64,000 nt of DNA from Ascarosepion bandense (GCA_037127315.1 JBBBDQ010000330.1:3159501-3223500), one strand, 5' to 3'. Shown: positions 10,625 through 22,152, numbered from the stretch's first letter. Made by a program: numbers and translations. Notes: a model not told the origin generated them from the sequence alone.

Positions 10625-11310
10625 TAATATTTTTTTAATATACAAATATTGTTATCTTCTTTGTGTTGTGAACTTTCAGGAAGTAGGTTATCACGGACCT
10701 TGACTTACATTTATCCCTTGTCGTTCTTAATACATTTTCTCTTGGTATCTCTCCCAAACTCTTTTCCGCCATCCACTTGCTCAAGACCATCAAGTATGTA
10801 TCACATTGCTTTTCCCTGCATCTCTTTCCCTCTATTCGTTCCATAAGTATTAGATTCTCTAAGCCCTTCTTCCTCATTACGTGTTCCAGAAAATTCAACC
10901 GTCTCTTCCTGCTGTTAAGTATAAGTTTCCTTTTCGTTTGCTTCCTCTTGCGGTTGCTCACATGTTCGGTCCATTGTATCCTCAGCATCCGTCTATAAAA
11001 CCACATTTCTGTTGCTTCGAGTCTCTCCTTCATCTTTCAGGATATTGCCTAGCATTCACAGCCATATAGGAGGACACACAACAGTTCAGTACACTTTTCT
11101 TTGTTTCCAAATAAATTTTCATGTGTTTCCATACTCTGCTTAACATTTGAAATGTGTCCATGGCCATGACAATGCGCCTTCGGATCTCAGTGTCGCACAT
11201 TCCGTCCTTTGTCAAAACACTTTCCAGGTATTTAAATTTCTGCACCTGCTGATTTTAGTATCCCCAACCCGTAGTTGGCATTTTAGGCTTCTCTTTTTGC
11301 TGATAAATAT
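10625..11310 (-). mobile_element. RTE-like LINE relic, C-terminal region
   Basis: Two minus-strand frames: 11,245-11,030 (QKFKYLESVLTKDGMCDTEI, RRRIVMAMDTFQ, ETKKSVLNC) and 11,033-10,635 (KERLEATEMWFYRRMLRIQW, TEHVS, KRRLNFLEHVMRKKGLENL). They are the usual C-terminus of RTE-type endonuclease-reverse transcriptases, split by one frameshift near 11,030. The best preserved RTE copy in the window. Confidence 0.82.
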
Positions 11311-11446
11311 TGTTATACTTGAATGATTACATCTTTCTCTTCATGTAATTTTTTTAATTATTTAGAAAGAAAATATTAGCAAACAATGAACTTTCCGCCC
11401 AAGTTTCTGTAAAACATTTTGATGTATAATTTCTATGACTATACAG

Positions 11447-11744
11447 TCAGTCAGTTAAGTGCCATACGTGAAATACGCTTGGGCGATCATGTCTCGAAAG
11501 AGACATGACTGATTGGGCAAAAGATTATCCCGCAGTAGGTTGCCATTGCTTTCTGCGGTAGACTGGTTGCCAGCCAAGGCTATAGAACCCAATCTGTCCT
11601 GTTATTTAACCCATAACTGGAAGAAAGAAACGGATTAATACCTTTCCCAAGGGTATTTGCGCGTCAGTGAATGCAATGAATTCGGCTCCCCGATTTCTCG
11701 TTCCGAGCCGATATCCACTGCACCACAACGCACATCCTATACAC
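11447..11744 (-). mobile_element. SINE-A with perfect 12-bp target-site duplication
   Basis: ATGACTATACAG occurs at 11,435-11,446 and again at 11,745-11,756. In between, reverse complemented, lie the tRNA-like head (box A TGGTGCAGTGGATATCGG), core, hairpin and end. Confidence 0.93.
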
Positions 11745-11799
11745 ATGACTATACAGCGTGTATTAAAAAAAACACTTCTAGTTTTCTTAGAAAACACAG

Positions 11800-12010
11800 A
11801 ATTTAATAAATTATGACCGGAAATAGACCAGTTACCTCATTTATAATAATGTATTCATAAGTGTTGCTTTTTATTGTTAGTTCGTGGTTTATTATACCTT
11901 TTTTTTCTGTGCGGTTACGTTATTATTGAGCATTGGCTTCTTTGTACGACGGTTTCTAAAATGTTTTAGACGAGATAAAGTTTTTCATCTGTCTATATTT
12001 CTGAGAGGAG
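11800..12010. other. Short unassigned stretch
   Basis: AT-rich, no feature recognised between the SINE-A and the foldback element. Confidence 0.4.
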
Positions 12011-12011
12011 G

Positions 12012-12435
12012 TATTGTAACTATTTACATCATTTGGACTACTGTTCTCATCTTTATCGCCATCTTCAAGGTGTTTTGGCCGTTGTAGGCTCCGATCTTCT
12101 TCAAGTGATATACGTTGGAGTTTCGAACTCCAAGGATAGTATGGCCTGGTGGATAAAAGCGTTAAAAAGTGACTTGAAAAGAGTTGCCAATTCAATACTT
12201 GGCCACAGCATAGGTTAACAGAAACTTGAAGAGTTGCGTTACCAAAAGGAATTAACTGAAACTGAGATAACACAAAAAAGTATGGCACTTAAAGCAATTT
12301 ATTCCCGTTGACTAAATCAAAAATTCAAAATTCCAGCATATATCACCCGGACAAGGCCAGAGTTTACAACGGCCGAAATGTCATGAATGTGGCAATGAAG
12401 ATGAGAACAACAATCCAAATAGTGTAAATAGTGTA
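12012..12435. mobile_element. Foldback element with unrelated centre
   Basis: Left arm 12,018-12,130 (ACTATTTACATCATTTGGAC, TTCTCATCTTTATCGCCAT, GGCCGTTGTAG) and right arm 12,340-12,435 (CTACAACGGCC-type, GCAATGAAGATGAGAAC, ATCCAAATAGTGTAAATAGT) are inverted. The roughly 210 bp between them is not palindromic, unlike the copy at 5.1 kb. Confidence 0.7.
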
Positions 12436-12516
12436 AGGTTCTTCTAAAAACATTTTGTAGAAATAGAATTTGAGATTGTTTGAGAACTTTTCACTACTAA
12501 TCTTGTTAGATTAAAC

Positions 12517-12952
12517 TAGTGTTTCTCAATATTTTTTTTACTTTAGGTCACACTTATAGAATAACTAAAACTCTGGGGATAATTACAATTTTAACCAGAA
12601 AAAATTAGTCGTGAAATTTGAAAATAGGAAAATAAATTTCCTGAAATAAGCATTTTTTATGACATTACATTGTATATTTCAGTATGCTTGTGTGAAAACT
12701 GTGATTGATGTATTTTGGTAACTTTTTTGAATGATAGGCATTAAATGTTATGCCTTGAGGAAAGCAAAGAGGAAATGTTTATTCCCTCCTTATTAAAGAT
12801 TAAGGAATTTAACATCCAGTTTTATATATCAAATGACAAAGACTTTTTTATATAAAAATAATTGATAAGTTGCTCTTCTGTTAATTTGAGGCACGCCTGG
12901 TTACCTTTCAGGGTGTATCAGTTTATCCAGGCGGCACCGGTTGAGAAAGCGG
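12517..12952. mobile_element. hAT-type non-autonomous DNA transposon
   Basis: A 436-bp element with inverted ends TAGTGTTTCTCAA / TTGAGAAAGCGG (typical hAT CAGTGTTTCTCAA / TTGAGAAACACTG, slightly decayed) and a perfect 8-bp target-site duplication GATTAAAC at 12,509-12,516 and 12,953-12,960. No transposase. Confidence 0.85.
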
Positions 12953-13064
12953 GATTAAACAGTTGCTAAGTTTCAGATTCATCCTTTAATGTTCGTCATT
13001 AATTACTGCTAAATTAATATTATTTAATTATTTTTTTTAACTCGCTTGTTCTTTTAGGTTCCGT

Positions 13065-13720
13065 GGGGCTTCAGTAAGTGGATGAGCATTGCTCTCCATA
13101 TCTTTATGTCTCTTATAGCTCCTAGCAAAGATTTATTCTCTACTATAATTCTATGTCCTCGCTCTAACATCAACTCACGCAAATTCACTAGACTGTTCGA
13201 TGTTCCCTTATAACTCTTTTGTTTTAATATGTCTTGCGAGCCTTAAATTTTCAAAGCCCTCTTTCTTCATTGTGTATTCTAGAAATTTATCCTGCCTGAT
13301 ACTTCAAGTGTTCTTTGTCTTTCTATTTTTCTTGAAACTTCCTCGTTGTTTTCATGTTTCATCCATTGCTTCCTAAGCATTTTCCGTGGACCCACGTTTT
13401 TGTTGCCTGAAGTCTCCTTTCCATCAGAGAAATTTTTCCTGCATTCACTTTCATATAGGAGAATAAATATGGCAGCTTTCGTTTCTTTGTCTCTAACAGA
13501 TTTCTCCTGTTTCTGTCAACGTTTAATTTTTGAGAGGCATTATTTGCTTTTCCGACTCACCTTCGGATCTTTGTCACATTTTCCTTCGCCTCTTACTACA
13601 CTAACCCGATAGTTAAATGCTACCGCGTGCTTCCTTCTCACGTTTTCAATTCAAAGCTCACACTTTATGGGCGCTTCTTTCCGACGACCATTCATCTGAC
13701 CCATCGTTAATAAGCTCTTT
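13065..13720 (-). mobile_element. RTE-like relic
   Basis: The minus strand contains pieces of the same C-terminal region as 10.6-11.3 kb (KKEGFENLR-, M..EMQR..L.K.RGSTEN, F.MKHENNEEVSRK). Heavily interrupted. Confidence 0.5.
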
Positions 13721-13729
13721 TAGCTACCT

Positions 13730-14190
13730 TCTTCGTTCTCTTACGATTATATCTCACAACTGACATGGTAATCCACGTGAAGGTGTTGTGGTTTTGATAT
13801 GAAAGTATACAGTTAAATATTTTTAAAATATAGAGACACTTGTGTGGTTCTTCATGCCTTGTAAGACATTATTTAAAGCGTGAATAAAAAATAGCTTTAT
13901 GGAGCATACGTTTGTCTGGGAATTGATATGACTTCTTTTGAAAGAGAGTACAATCGTTTCGTATCGTCATCAATGCGGTCTTTCTCTTAGACTGATACGT
14001 CTTCATCAATTTTTCCCGCATTCACTTTCATCTAAGGGAATGGATTTTTTTTTTAAAGTATTCTGAATATGAGTAAGAAGGATATCAGTTGACCCGAATT
14101 GTAGTTGCACTGTCATTCTTGTTCTGCGTTTGTTTGCCGCACTACCTTTTTGCTAATGAAAACGAGAGCAGTTATGCCCAAAAAATTACA
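13730..14190. other. Mostly unassigned, with a small RTE-like scrap
   Basis: Around 14,000-14,035 a piece like 13,415-13,460 (TTTTTCC-GCATTCACTTTCAT) recurs. The remainder shows nothing. Confidence 0.35.
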
Positions 14191-14297
14191 AGTCGACATT
14201 ATTGCTCGATAAAAGCTTTTATTCTTTTCTTTTAAAAATCCATACACAGATATATACAATTCCAGAGTGTTGTATTACTGGAAAGTACCCTAAAAAT

Positions 14298-14616
14298 GGA
14301 TGTGCGTTGTGGTACAGTGGATATCGGCTCGGAACGAGAAACCGGGGAGCCGAATTCGAATTCCAGTTGAATCCATTGTATTCACTTACGCGCAAATACC
14401 CTTGGGAAAGGTATTAATCCGTCTCTTCCTTCCAGTTATGGGTTAACTAACAGGACAGATTGGGTTCTATAGCCTTGGTCGGCAACCAGTCTACCGCAGA
14501 AAGCAATGGCAACCTAATGCGAGATAATCTTCTACCCAGTCAGTCATGTATCGAAAGAGACATGATTGCCCAAGCGTGTATCACGTATGGTACTTAAGTG
14601 ACTTAACTGACTGACC
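14298..14616 (+). mobile_element. SINE-A, full-length
   Basis: Complete head, core and 3' end. The hairpin has lost part of one arm (TCATGTATCGAAAGAGACATGA). Flanks ACCCTAAAAA / ACCATAAAAA suggest an imperfect duplication. Confidence 0.88.
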
Positions 14617-14884
14617 ATAAAAAACTTACTACGGGTTGATCCAAGCCTTCAGCAGGAAATTGGATCGACAAAGCGTCTTGAAAATCGTCGATACTTGCGC
14701 TTGCATTAAGACAAAAGTTATCATGATCGAGGGTTTCAGCATACTGGCCTTCTTCGAAACTGTTTATTACGCTAAATTATGCGCACTCTCCCAGAAACTA
14801 TAAACAATGTCCCCTCACTATAGTTAAGATATAAATCACAGGTTTGCTTTAGCACGCATTTGCAACAAGGATTAGCTTTTTACT

Positions 14885-15140
14885 CTATTTATATTGTTTG
14901 GACCGTTATCCTCGTCTTTGTGGCCATATTCACAACTTTTCTGCCGTTGTACTCTCCGGTTTTCTTCTGATTATTGAAATTTCGAACGAGACTCTTTATT
15001 TCATTCACTGGGGGGGGGGAAACTAGAACAATCTTCAAATTACCTGAAGAAGTCCGAAACGTACAATGGCAGAAACGTCGTGAACATGGTAAAAGAGGGG
15101 GAGAACAGTCTGAACAAGTTAAATAGTGTGAACAATTACA
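14885..15140. mobile_element. Foldback element
   Basis: Left arm CTATTTATATTGTTTGGACC, CCGTTGTACTCTCCGG, TTTCGAACGAGACTC; right arm CCTGAAGAAGTCCG, GGCAGAAACGTCGTGAA, GAACAGTCTGAACAAGTT-AAATAG. A G-run (15,009) lies near the centre. Confidence 0.7.
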
Positions 15141-15425
15141 ATACCTCATCTCAGAAATATATACGAATATTGAAGAAATAACTTGCTACCTCGACAGACA
15201 ATCTGCTTGGAAAAGAACAGGCGATATATATCAAGGCAAAAATAAAAGGAAAGTCGTGTTACGAAGGCGGTTACCAATTATTTATCATTTTAAATTCAGA
15301 GGAAGTGAAGAGATGGTGATGTAGTAGAAAATAACGAGTCATGTATTTAGCTTCACTATGGAAACTGGAGGATAGCGAAATGTTTAGGTACGTATGTGAT
15401 TTCATGTGGGAACAAATAGAGACGT
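15141..15425. other. No recognisable feature
   Basis: Unique-looking sequence, no motif. Confidence 0.4.
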
Positions 15426-15426
15426 A

Positions 15427-15790
15427 ATTTTATCACGTTGAAACACCAGTTCCCATACGATAACCGAAGTTAGGCAACGTCGAGTCTAGTCAGTACCTAA
15501 ATGGGTGACTGTTTAGTAATATCAGTTGCTGTTAGCTTTGATGTATGGCTGGTGCGATGGATAATGACTCGTAATTGCTAATCAGTGTCAACTTTCAATT
15601 TCAGTTGGGTTTATTATATTCACTTAAGCGCAAATACCCTTGGGAAATGAACGAATTCACATTTTTTCTCCCAGCTATGGGTTAATTAGGAAAACTTGTA
15701 TCACTGAATCATTTTATCTCCGCCAAAAAAAAAAAAAAGAATTCTTACAATCTATAACTATTTTTTGGCTTTAAATAACCTGCAAACCGT
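15427..15790 (+). mobile_element. Composite 5S-SINE: 5S rRNA-like head, tRNA-like head, SINE-A core
   Basis: 15,430-15,537 follows the metazoan 5S rRNA from ATCACGTTG through ACCGAAGTTA-GCAACGTCGAG, CAGTACCTAAATGGGTGAC and the terminal GTTGCTGT-TAG, with mainly transition differences. The 5S internal promoter (A block and C block) is recognisable. Directly after it come a tRNA-like head (GCTGGTGCGATGGATAATGA), the SINE-A core (CGCAAATACCCTTGGGAAA … TATGGGTTAAT) and a different 3' tail ending GGCTTTAAATAACCTGCAA. An A-run at 15,726 interrupts the tail. Confidence 0.78.
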
Positions 15791-16206
15791 AGAAAATGAA
15801 TCACTTAATAATTTTATCACTATAAACGTTATAATTGTGGGTTCAGGGGTTTGAGTAGACATCTGCTTGTTTCCATTTGATTTTTATTCATTTTAACAAG
15901 GTAGAAAATCTTCTCACGGCAGGAAAAGAACCTATATTGTTTTTATAGCCAACAACAAATCACTTTCAAGAAAATCTTTCTTTACCATTATGTTACGAGT
16001 AACCACCACAGAAAAGCATGGTTCATTTACTTTATTTAAAAAATTACTATCTCTCATTTAGACCTGTCGATATCTGTATCTGCTGTCATTTCAGGTATGA
16101 AAAAAAATAACTGTTAAGCAATTATCTTATTTGCCGCATAAAACCCGTTCCTTTTTTTTAAATATACTAAAAAAACTGCATTGCACTTAATACAGCCACA
16201 TTATGG

Positions 16207-16416
16207 ATGGACATAAACAATTTTGAACGTTCACAAATAGCAAATATGGGCAAAGACCCTTTGATATTCGATGTGCCATCAAACAAGACTGAAGAATCCA
16301 AGGTTGCTAAATCTCTACCTGTTAAAACATGTGGCCATGAAAAGAAACATCCCGCAGTTGTATTAGCACGTCGCGCTGATGACAGTAAAATGCCACTTTT
16401 TGTTTTTGTTTTTTAA
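16207..16416 (+). pseudogene. pogo/Tigger-like DDE transposase fragment
   Basis: The 69-residue frame (NFERSQIANMGKDPLIFDVP, SNKTEE, KTCGHEKKHPAVVLARRADD) matches the DDE_1 domain of pogo/Tigger transposases around the first catalytic Asp (F-D-V/M-P-S-N-x-T) and the T-G-H-E-K-x-x-x-T-V-V-L-A-x-x-A-D-G-x-K-x-P block. Only about 70 of the usual 450-550 residues remain. A SINE-A abuts its 3' end. Confidence 0.75.
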
Positions 16417-16421
16417 AGAAA

Positions 16422-16728
16422 AGTCAGTTAAGTGCAATACGTGATACACGCTTAGGCGATCATGTCCTTTTCGAGAGATGACTGGCTAGGCAGAAGATTT
16501 TCTCGCAGTAGGTTGCCATTTTTTTCTGCGTTAGACAGGTTGACAACCAAGGCTATAGAATCTAATCTCTCCTGATATTCAACAAATAACTGGAAGGAGA
16601 AAAGATAGATTAATACTTTCCCAAGGTTATTTGCGCGTAAATGACTGCAACGAATTCAACTGGAATTTGGACTCAGCTCTCCGAATTCTCATTTAGAACC
16701 GATACCCATTTTACCACAGCGCACATCC
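16422..16728 (-). mobile_element. SINE-A, diverged full-length
   Basis: All modules are present on the minus strand; the hairpin is imperfect (CATGTCCTTTTCGAGAGATG). Directly after the pogo fragment. Confidence 0.85.
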
Positions 16729-16999
16729 ATTCAATAGAAAAATATTACCTAAAGAAAGAATGATGAATGGTATTTATGCTCATGTCAATGCAAAAGGTTG
16801 GATTGCAGAGGGACGAATTAAATAGTGTCTTAATAAAGTGTGGTCCAGGTGTCCTGCTTGGCTATTAAAGAAACATGCCTTGGGACTAGTTTCAGGCTCA
16901 TAGAGTTTGTTAAGAGAGAAGTTGGAGAACTGAGGATCAAGTTATTTATTCATATGTACTAGTGTTTATTCATACAAATATAATTTAGTTTGCTTTAAA

Positions 17000-17615
17000 T
17001 ATATTACTTAATTTTCTTTTTCATTCAGTATTACCTCATGCAAGGCCGTAAAGTCACGAAGATACAAGAGATTACAGGATGGGAAAGATTTAGCAACAGA
17101 AACATTAATAATGACCGGGAAGAGGAAAGAGTAATCGGGACAGTAGATAGTGATTGACATTGCATTTAATTTTTTGTAGATTAAAGTTGGCTGGAAAGCA
17201 CAGAGCCGGGAGAAAATTCCGCAAACGAGAAATGCTATAAAAGAAAGTGTTAGCATAGAACTTACAGCTACATCTAGCCAGCTCAATTATAAATTTATGA
17301 GATCCCGACGACATTCTATTACTGCGCTTAAATTAAAAAAGTCTAGATGCTATCACGAAGATCGTATCTGAACAATTACTATGAACGAATTTCTAGGAAA
17401 TACAGAGGTAACGTTACGATGGTGGGGAAAGTGACTGAAGCCGAGCCGCTAGATCAAGGCTAATAATATTGCTGATGTTTCTTTGGATCTTATCAAGAAG
17501 TTTAAGGTAAACAGCTGGGGCACTGGACCATATGTAGCAGTAATATTATAAACATGGACGAATGATAGACTTATAAATATCTTAGATTCTGGAGAGAGCA
17601 AATATTCCGGTATAC
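17000..17615 (-). mobile_element. LINE-A relic
   Basis: Minus-strand peptides ARCSCKFYANTFFYSISRLR, LQKIKCNVNHYLL and, upstream, a STIRPCLEYCCHIWS-like remnant (17,600-17,500) follow the C-terminal domain order. Frames broken. Confidence 0.65.
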
Positions 17616-17639
17616 TGTTGAAATATGGAGTCAAAAAAA

Positions 17640-18620
17640 ATATTTTTCCCTATAAAACTATATTTAAAATATATTTCAAATAAATAACTGATAAAATATA
17701 CTAAAATATTATCTTCCACAAAATAGTGTTTTATGTGAGAATGGGTGTTATGCGAAGATAAATGCGTAAAAAAATTTCTTTTTACCGCATTTATCAGGTC
17801 AAAATACTAGTCATACATTAATATAACATCGCTTTATTTGGTCGATGCTAACAATCCTTTTTTTTTCTTTTTTTAGTATTCTTCATAAGTTATTCTCTCA
17901 ACTTATTCACTTTATTCGTTAGTTCACAATTCTCTGACCAAACGAAGGTTGAGATGCGTTTAAACGTAACAATGAAATCCATCTCCACGGTATGCATTCC
18001 TGTTGTAGGTTTACATCAATAATATTTTCTGTATGACGTCCGGTCTAGTGATCTTCCTCGTCTCTTGGTAGGATGTGAAAAAATTACAACTCGTTCTGTT
18101 GTTGTGGTTGAGTTATTTCTTCGGAATTTTTGGTGCGAGAAGAGTCAGTTGCGGACAAGGTTTCCTTATTTCAAATTGTCTAAGGACTTCCAACTACACA
18201 CTAGAGCAGTAGCAACTTTTCAGCATCTTCATACTTTCACTTGCTAATTACACCCAAAGCTTGTTTTGTGAAACTGCCTACGCGCTCAGAACCATTTTAT
18301 CATAAGTGTACATAATCACCGTGACTAGGAAAAATGCTTTCCATTCATTCGATCAAGTGTACAATAAATTCATGTAACCAAGATACTCTAATGAATATAT
18401 TATACTTAGGACTTATATAAGCCTTGTAAACAACTATATTGAAATCTATTGCGCATTGCCGTGGAGCAGTGAATAGTAATGTAATTTAGCACACCATTAC
18501 TGATGTAGTGAGTATTGTTCTGAACTGCACTGGTATTAATTTATCTTATTTAATCTAGTTCGAAGGGAATTATGTCTTCCGTGAACTACAGACATGGAAA
18601 TTAATATAAAAGTTAATATC
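17640..18620. other. No recognisable feature
   Basis: About 1 kb of AT-rich, unique-looking sequence; the longest frame (18,065-18,247) has no recognisable motif. Confidence 0.5.
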
Positions 18621-18628
18621 AACATCTA

Positions 18629-18860
18629 CAGGGTGTCCCTAAAGTCTGAACACAGACAAAAATGCATATCTTCAATAAATTAGATTTTCAACATTTTATT
18701 GAATTGGAATATTAATAAATAGCATCTTGAAACGGATTTCCGTCATTTGTGATAAAAAGTTTAATGCACATTTCAAGATTCACGTGAACTCTATACAATG
18801 ACTCCACATTACCGTTCATTTAAGCACATTCACTATTTATGCTTTCAGTTGAGTTGCATC
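18629..18860 (-). mobile_element. Possible mariner end
   Basis: ACAGGGTGTCCCTAAAGTCT has the form of a mariner terminal repeat. The following 200 bp read poorly on the minus strand. Weak. Confidence 0.3.
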
Positions 18861-19007
18861 TGTGGTTTTCAGTGAGTTCTCGTTTAGCATATTCCATATA
18901 AAGAAGTTAATTCTTCTTAAAAAAAAAACATATCTAATCTGTGGAGGTAAAAGAAATATAGTTAATGTGATTTCTTACGTGTCCACTGTACGGTTACCCT
19001 TTATATC

Positions 19008-19087
19008 ATCATTTGTTTTGTTTTTTTGTTTGGTTTTGGGGTTTTTTGTTTTTTGTTTTTTGTTTTTTGTTTTTTTGTTTTATTTTT
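19008..19087 (+). repeat. (TTTTTTG)n low-complexity tract
   Basis: An imperfect T-rich array with G every 5-8 bases. The phenylalanine-rich frame across it is not a gene. Confidence 0.85.
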
Positions 19088-19189
19088 AATAATAAACCTA
19101 ACCTAAGGTTGACTACGTAATTAATAGCTTCTTGCTGCTCCTGGCTGAACTAAAAATATAACTATTATAGAATTATTGATCCAACTACA

Positions 19190-19560
19190 CACTAAACTGT
19201 CCTCGTCTTGGGTATGACGATCAATTCCATCTGGCAGCAAGGCCACTAATTGAATTTTGAGGAGCGAGGAACGACCTTTCAATTACTCTTGTTTCCAGGT
19301 CAACCCTGACCCAGGATGGTAGCGACTGTTATGGTCCTATCTAAGTGCAAATAGTTACCCTCCCACCAAACTGTGGTCAAACACTATGAAAGTATAAAAA
19401 GCTATAGTAAAAATACCAATAATACATTTTCATAGTAAAAAAGAAAAGATTACACACATTTTTTGTAAAAGAAATTACTAATGCACTCAAGAAAGCTAAA
19501 ATTTTAGCATTAAATGACCATAAGTTATTGATATGCCTCTAAACAAACAAACCTAACCTA
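19190..19560 (+). repeat. SINE-D copy
   Basis: GGCAGCAAGGCC, CCAGGTCAACCCTGACCC, ACACTATGAAAGTATAAAAA, ATTAAATGACC, and the end TTGATATGCCTCTAAACAAA. Confidence 0.75.
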
Positions 19561-19621
19561 TCCACTTCTCACTCATTCAGATTAAAATATCTGCCTGCGA
19601 CAATATATTTAAGATTCCTTG

Positions 19622-19768
19622 GATATTTCGACCTGGTGCAATGGTTTGAAAGCTAGTCTCGCTTGATCAATTACGACAGAGTAGTGAATTCGAGCCTCAC
19701 TGAGTACTACATACATTCGGCCTAGTCCAAAATGTAAGCTACACTTAGTAAATCATTATATTTAAGAT
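19622..19768 (+). mobile_element. SINE-B copy
   Basis: The tRNA-like head has box A (TGGTGCAATGGTTTGAAAG) and box B (GAATTCGAGCCTCAC), followed by the family body TTCGGCCTAGTC, TAAGCTACACTTAGTAAATC. Confidence 0.75.
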
Positions 19769-19769
19769 T

Positions 19770-20345
19770 CCTAACGGTGAGATAAAACGGGGTGGGGGGT
19801 TCTTGATATTTATTCGAAGGCGAATAACCCAAATTTGGTTACTGTTAACAGATTACTTTTCCCTACTTGTAACTGCTACGTCACTGCTCAATTTTATTTC
19901 CGGTTGTGAAACAGCTTTCAGCAAAGCCGATAGGTTCTTTCTTTTATATCCTGTTTTCAAATTTATCTGATAATTCATTTTTTTCATTTTTTATTTTGCT
20001 TTCTTCCGTCTTCGCGTGACACAAAATTCAAATTATCCAACGTTTCACTGCTAACAAAATAATGGGTTTAATTTTTCAACACTTAATTTGCTTTAAAGTT
20101 TAAAGTTTAGTATTTAACCTTTAATGTCACAAGTAAACAGAGCTCAGTTTTCGTCTGGACTATAATTTATGAAGTTAGCGGAGTTGGAATATGCAAGACA
20201 GACGCATAGAAATCTATCCTTAGACAATAGAAGTTCAAGAGAATAACAGTACGGACATTTTGAAACTTCTGAAAATAACCCCGAAAAAGATGTTTCTATG
20301 TAGACAGTATAAAATGGAAAGAAAAAACTTTATAAATATTTCGAT
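19770..20345. other. No recognisable feature
   Basis: AT-rich, no motif recognised. Confidence 0.45.
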
Positions 20346-20350
20346 ATTTA

Positions 20351-21557
20351 TACAGGGTGAAACGGATAAATTATCGTCTAAATTGTGCAAAAATGAAAAT
20401 AACACTGACGTCTCATTTTAACAGGTATATTTACAAAAAATACACAAATATATCTTTAAATATTAAAGATCAAAATGATTCAATAAAATTGCCATTGCCT
20501 TCAACCACAATCTCCAGACTATATCGGAATCTCTTGCATCTCTTCTGAGTGGTTCCTTGTTTAAACTGATGAATGCTGCCATAATGCTTGCCTTTAATTC
20601 ATCTTTTGTGTTACAAGGAGTTTTGTTGGCCTCTTGCTCAACTGCACCCCACACATGATAATAAAAGCTGTTGCAATCTGAAAAATTAGGTAGCCAAGAT
20701 GTAAGAGGTGATGTGGTCACAAAAATTTTCTGACAGACATGACTTGGTTCTCTGGCATGATGCAGAATCCTGTTGCTAGACAGTCTTCCAGCAATCACCC
20801 TCTTGATCTATGGTAGCAATAACTCCTCAAAACAAATGATGCAGTCTGAGGCACTTTGGGGAGATGAATTAAGGCATAGCGTTGCCATCACTAATGATTA
20901 CTCCAAAAACCTTCGTACTGACCATTAGACTTCCCCAGTACTCTCGAAATCTTTGCACTGTCCTCAGATTGCCACTCAAATACTTTGAAATGTTTGTATT
21001 GAAAGATCCAGTGCTAATACCAAGCGGTTCAGCATTGCATTTCCAATTTTCTAGAAGAGTGAATTAAGTTCTGGTGCCATTTCTCTTATATCAATCAGTT
21101 AAGTGCCATATGTGATACACGCTTAAGGGCGATCATGTCTCGAAAGAGACATGACTGACTGAGTAGAAGATTATTCCGCAGTAGGTTGCCATTGCTTTCT
21201 AGACTGGTTGCCGACCAAGGCTATAGAACCCAATCTGTCCTGCTATTTAACCCATAACTGGACTGGTTGCCGACCAAGGCTATAGAACCCAATCTGTCCT
21301 GCTATTTAACCCATAACTGGAAGGAAGAGACGAATTAATACCTTTCCCAAGAGTATTTGAGCGTAAGTGAATACAATGGATTCAGCTGGAATTCGAACTC
21401 GTCTCCCCGGTTTCTCGTTCCGAGCCGATATCCACTGTACCACAACGCACATCCATTTCTCTCATATACTGCGCATTCGACAAAATGAAAAGCAAACAAC
21501 GAGCGTACGCGAAATTAAAAATCTAAAATGACGCCAATTTATTCTTCGCATCCCGTA
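20351..21557 (-). mobile_element. Deleted mariner element interrupted by SINE-A
   Basis: Ends ATACAGGGTG…ATAAATTATCGTC (20,350) and its inverted counterpart GACGCCAATTTATTCTTCGC then ATCCCGTAT (to 21,557) mark the borders. On the minus strand 20,798-20,463 encodes the C-terminal mariner transposase (SFYYHVWGAVEQEANKTPCN, TKDELKASIMAAF), where S-F replaces the expected catalytic D in the PLDYYVWG-type block, so it is inactive. Excluding the SINE, about 0.85 kb remains of the usual 1.3 kb. Confidence 0.75.
21092..21453 (-). mobile_element. SINE-A with internal 59-bp tandem duplication
   Basis: Inserted in the mariner relic. Flanks TTTCTCTTATAT / TTTCTCTCATAT form a near-perfect duplication. 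Bases 21,202-21,260 and 21,261-21,319 are identical tandem copies of the core segment from GACTGGTTGCCGACC to CCCATAACTG. Confidence 0.92.
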
Positions 21558-21559
21558 TA

Positions 21560-21930
21560 ATATTTAATATAGTTCCGTCAAAAATTACGTATAAACCGGT
21601 ACTCTTATTTTCTCAATAAAAGGGGGTCTTAAGAGGACGAAATATTCTTGGTATGAAATAATTGAAGGTGTCTTAAAGTTTTCAGACGGATAATTATTTA
21701 AAGAGTTAAAAACTGAAAGTCCAATTTTTTTTTCTTTTTCTGAATCCCTACTGTAAAACGCAATTTTTTATTTTATTCGTGGCAACAAATATTTTACAGT
21801 GATACTATAGTATTTACGCTCTCACACCCTGATTGAGCACTCTGGAAGAGTGGGAGACTTTGAAAACAGTAGCTACTCCGGCATATACGCATCGCTCATT
21901 CAATTATCAATTAGAGCATTGGGCGTGTGT
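21560..21930. other. No recognisable feature
   Basis: AT-rich, T-runs; nothing recognised. Confidence 0.4.
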
Positions 21931-21934
21931 AATG

Positions 21935-22090
21935 ATATACGCTAAAAGGTCTGCCTTCTTCTGCCGGACGCTCATAACCCAGAGGTAGAATCATCGACTG
22001 ACGCTAATTCGGTCGAATTTCAATCCTGGGTAAAAAGCAATCAGATGTCTAACCGTACTGATGAGCTGTGATACAGAAAAACAGATCTGT
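21935..22090 (+). repeat. SINE-C copy
   Basis: ATACGCTAAAAGGTCTGCCT, AACCCAGAGGTAGAATCATC (box A-like), TTTCAATCCTGG (box B-like), ACCGTACTGATGAGCTGTGA. It ends at a (TA)n tract, as 8,497-8,640 nearly does. Confidence 0.65.
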
Positions 22091-22098
22091 CTGCGGAT

Positions 22099-22100
<2 letters not shown>

Positions 22101-22151
<51 letters not shown>
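22101..22151 (+). repeat. (TA)n microsatellite
   Basis: About 25 TA units following SINE-C. Confidence 0.95.

Positions 22152-22152
<1 letters not shown>

Noticed and set aside
16207..16416. Possible host gene start (MDINNFERSQ…)
   Set aside because: The peptide fits the pogo/Tigger DDE domain; a transposon fragment is the simpler reading.
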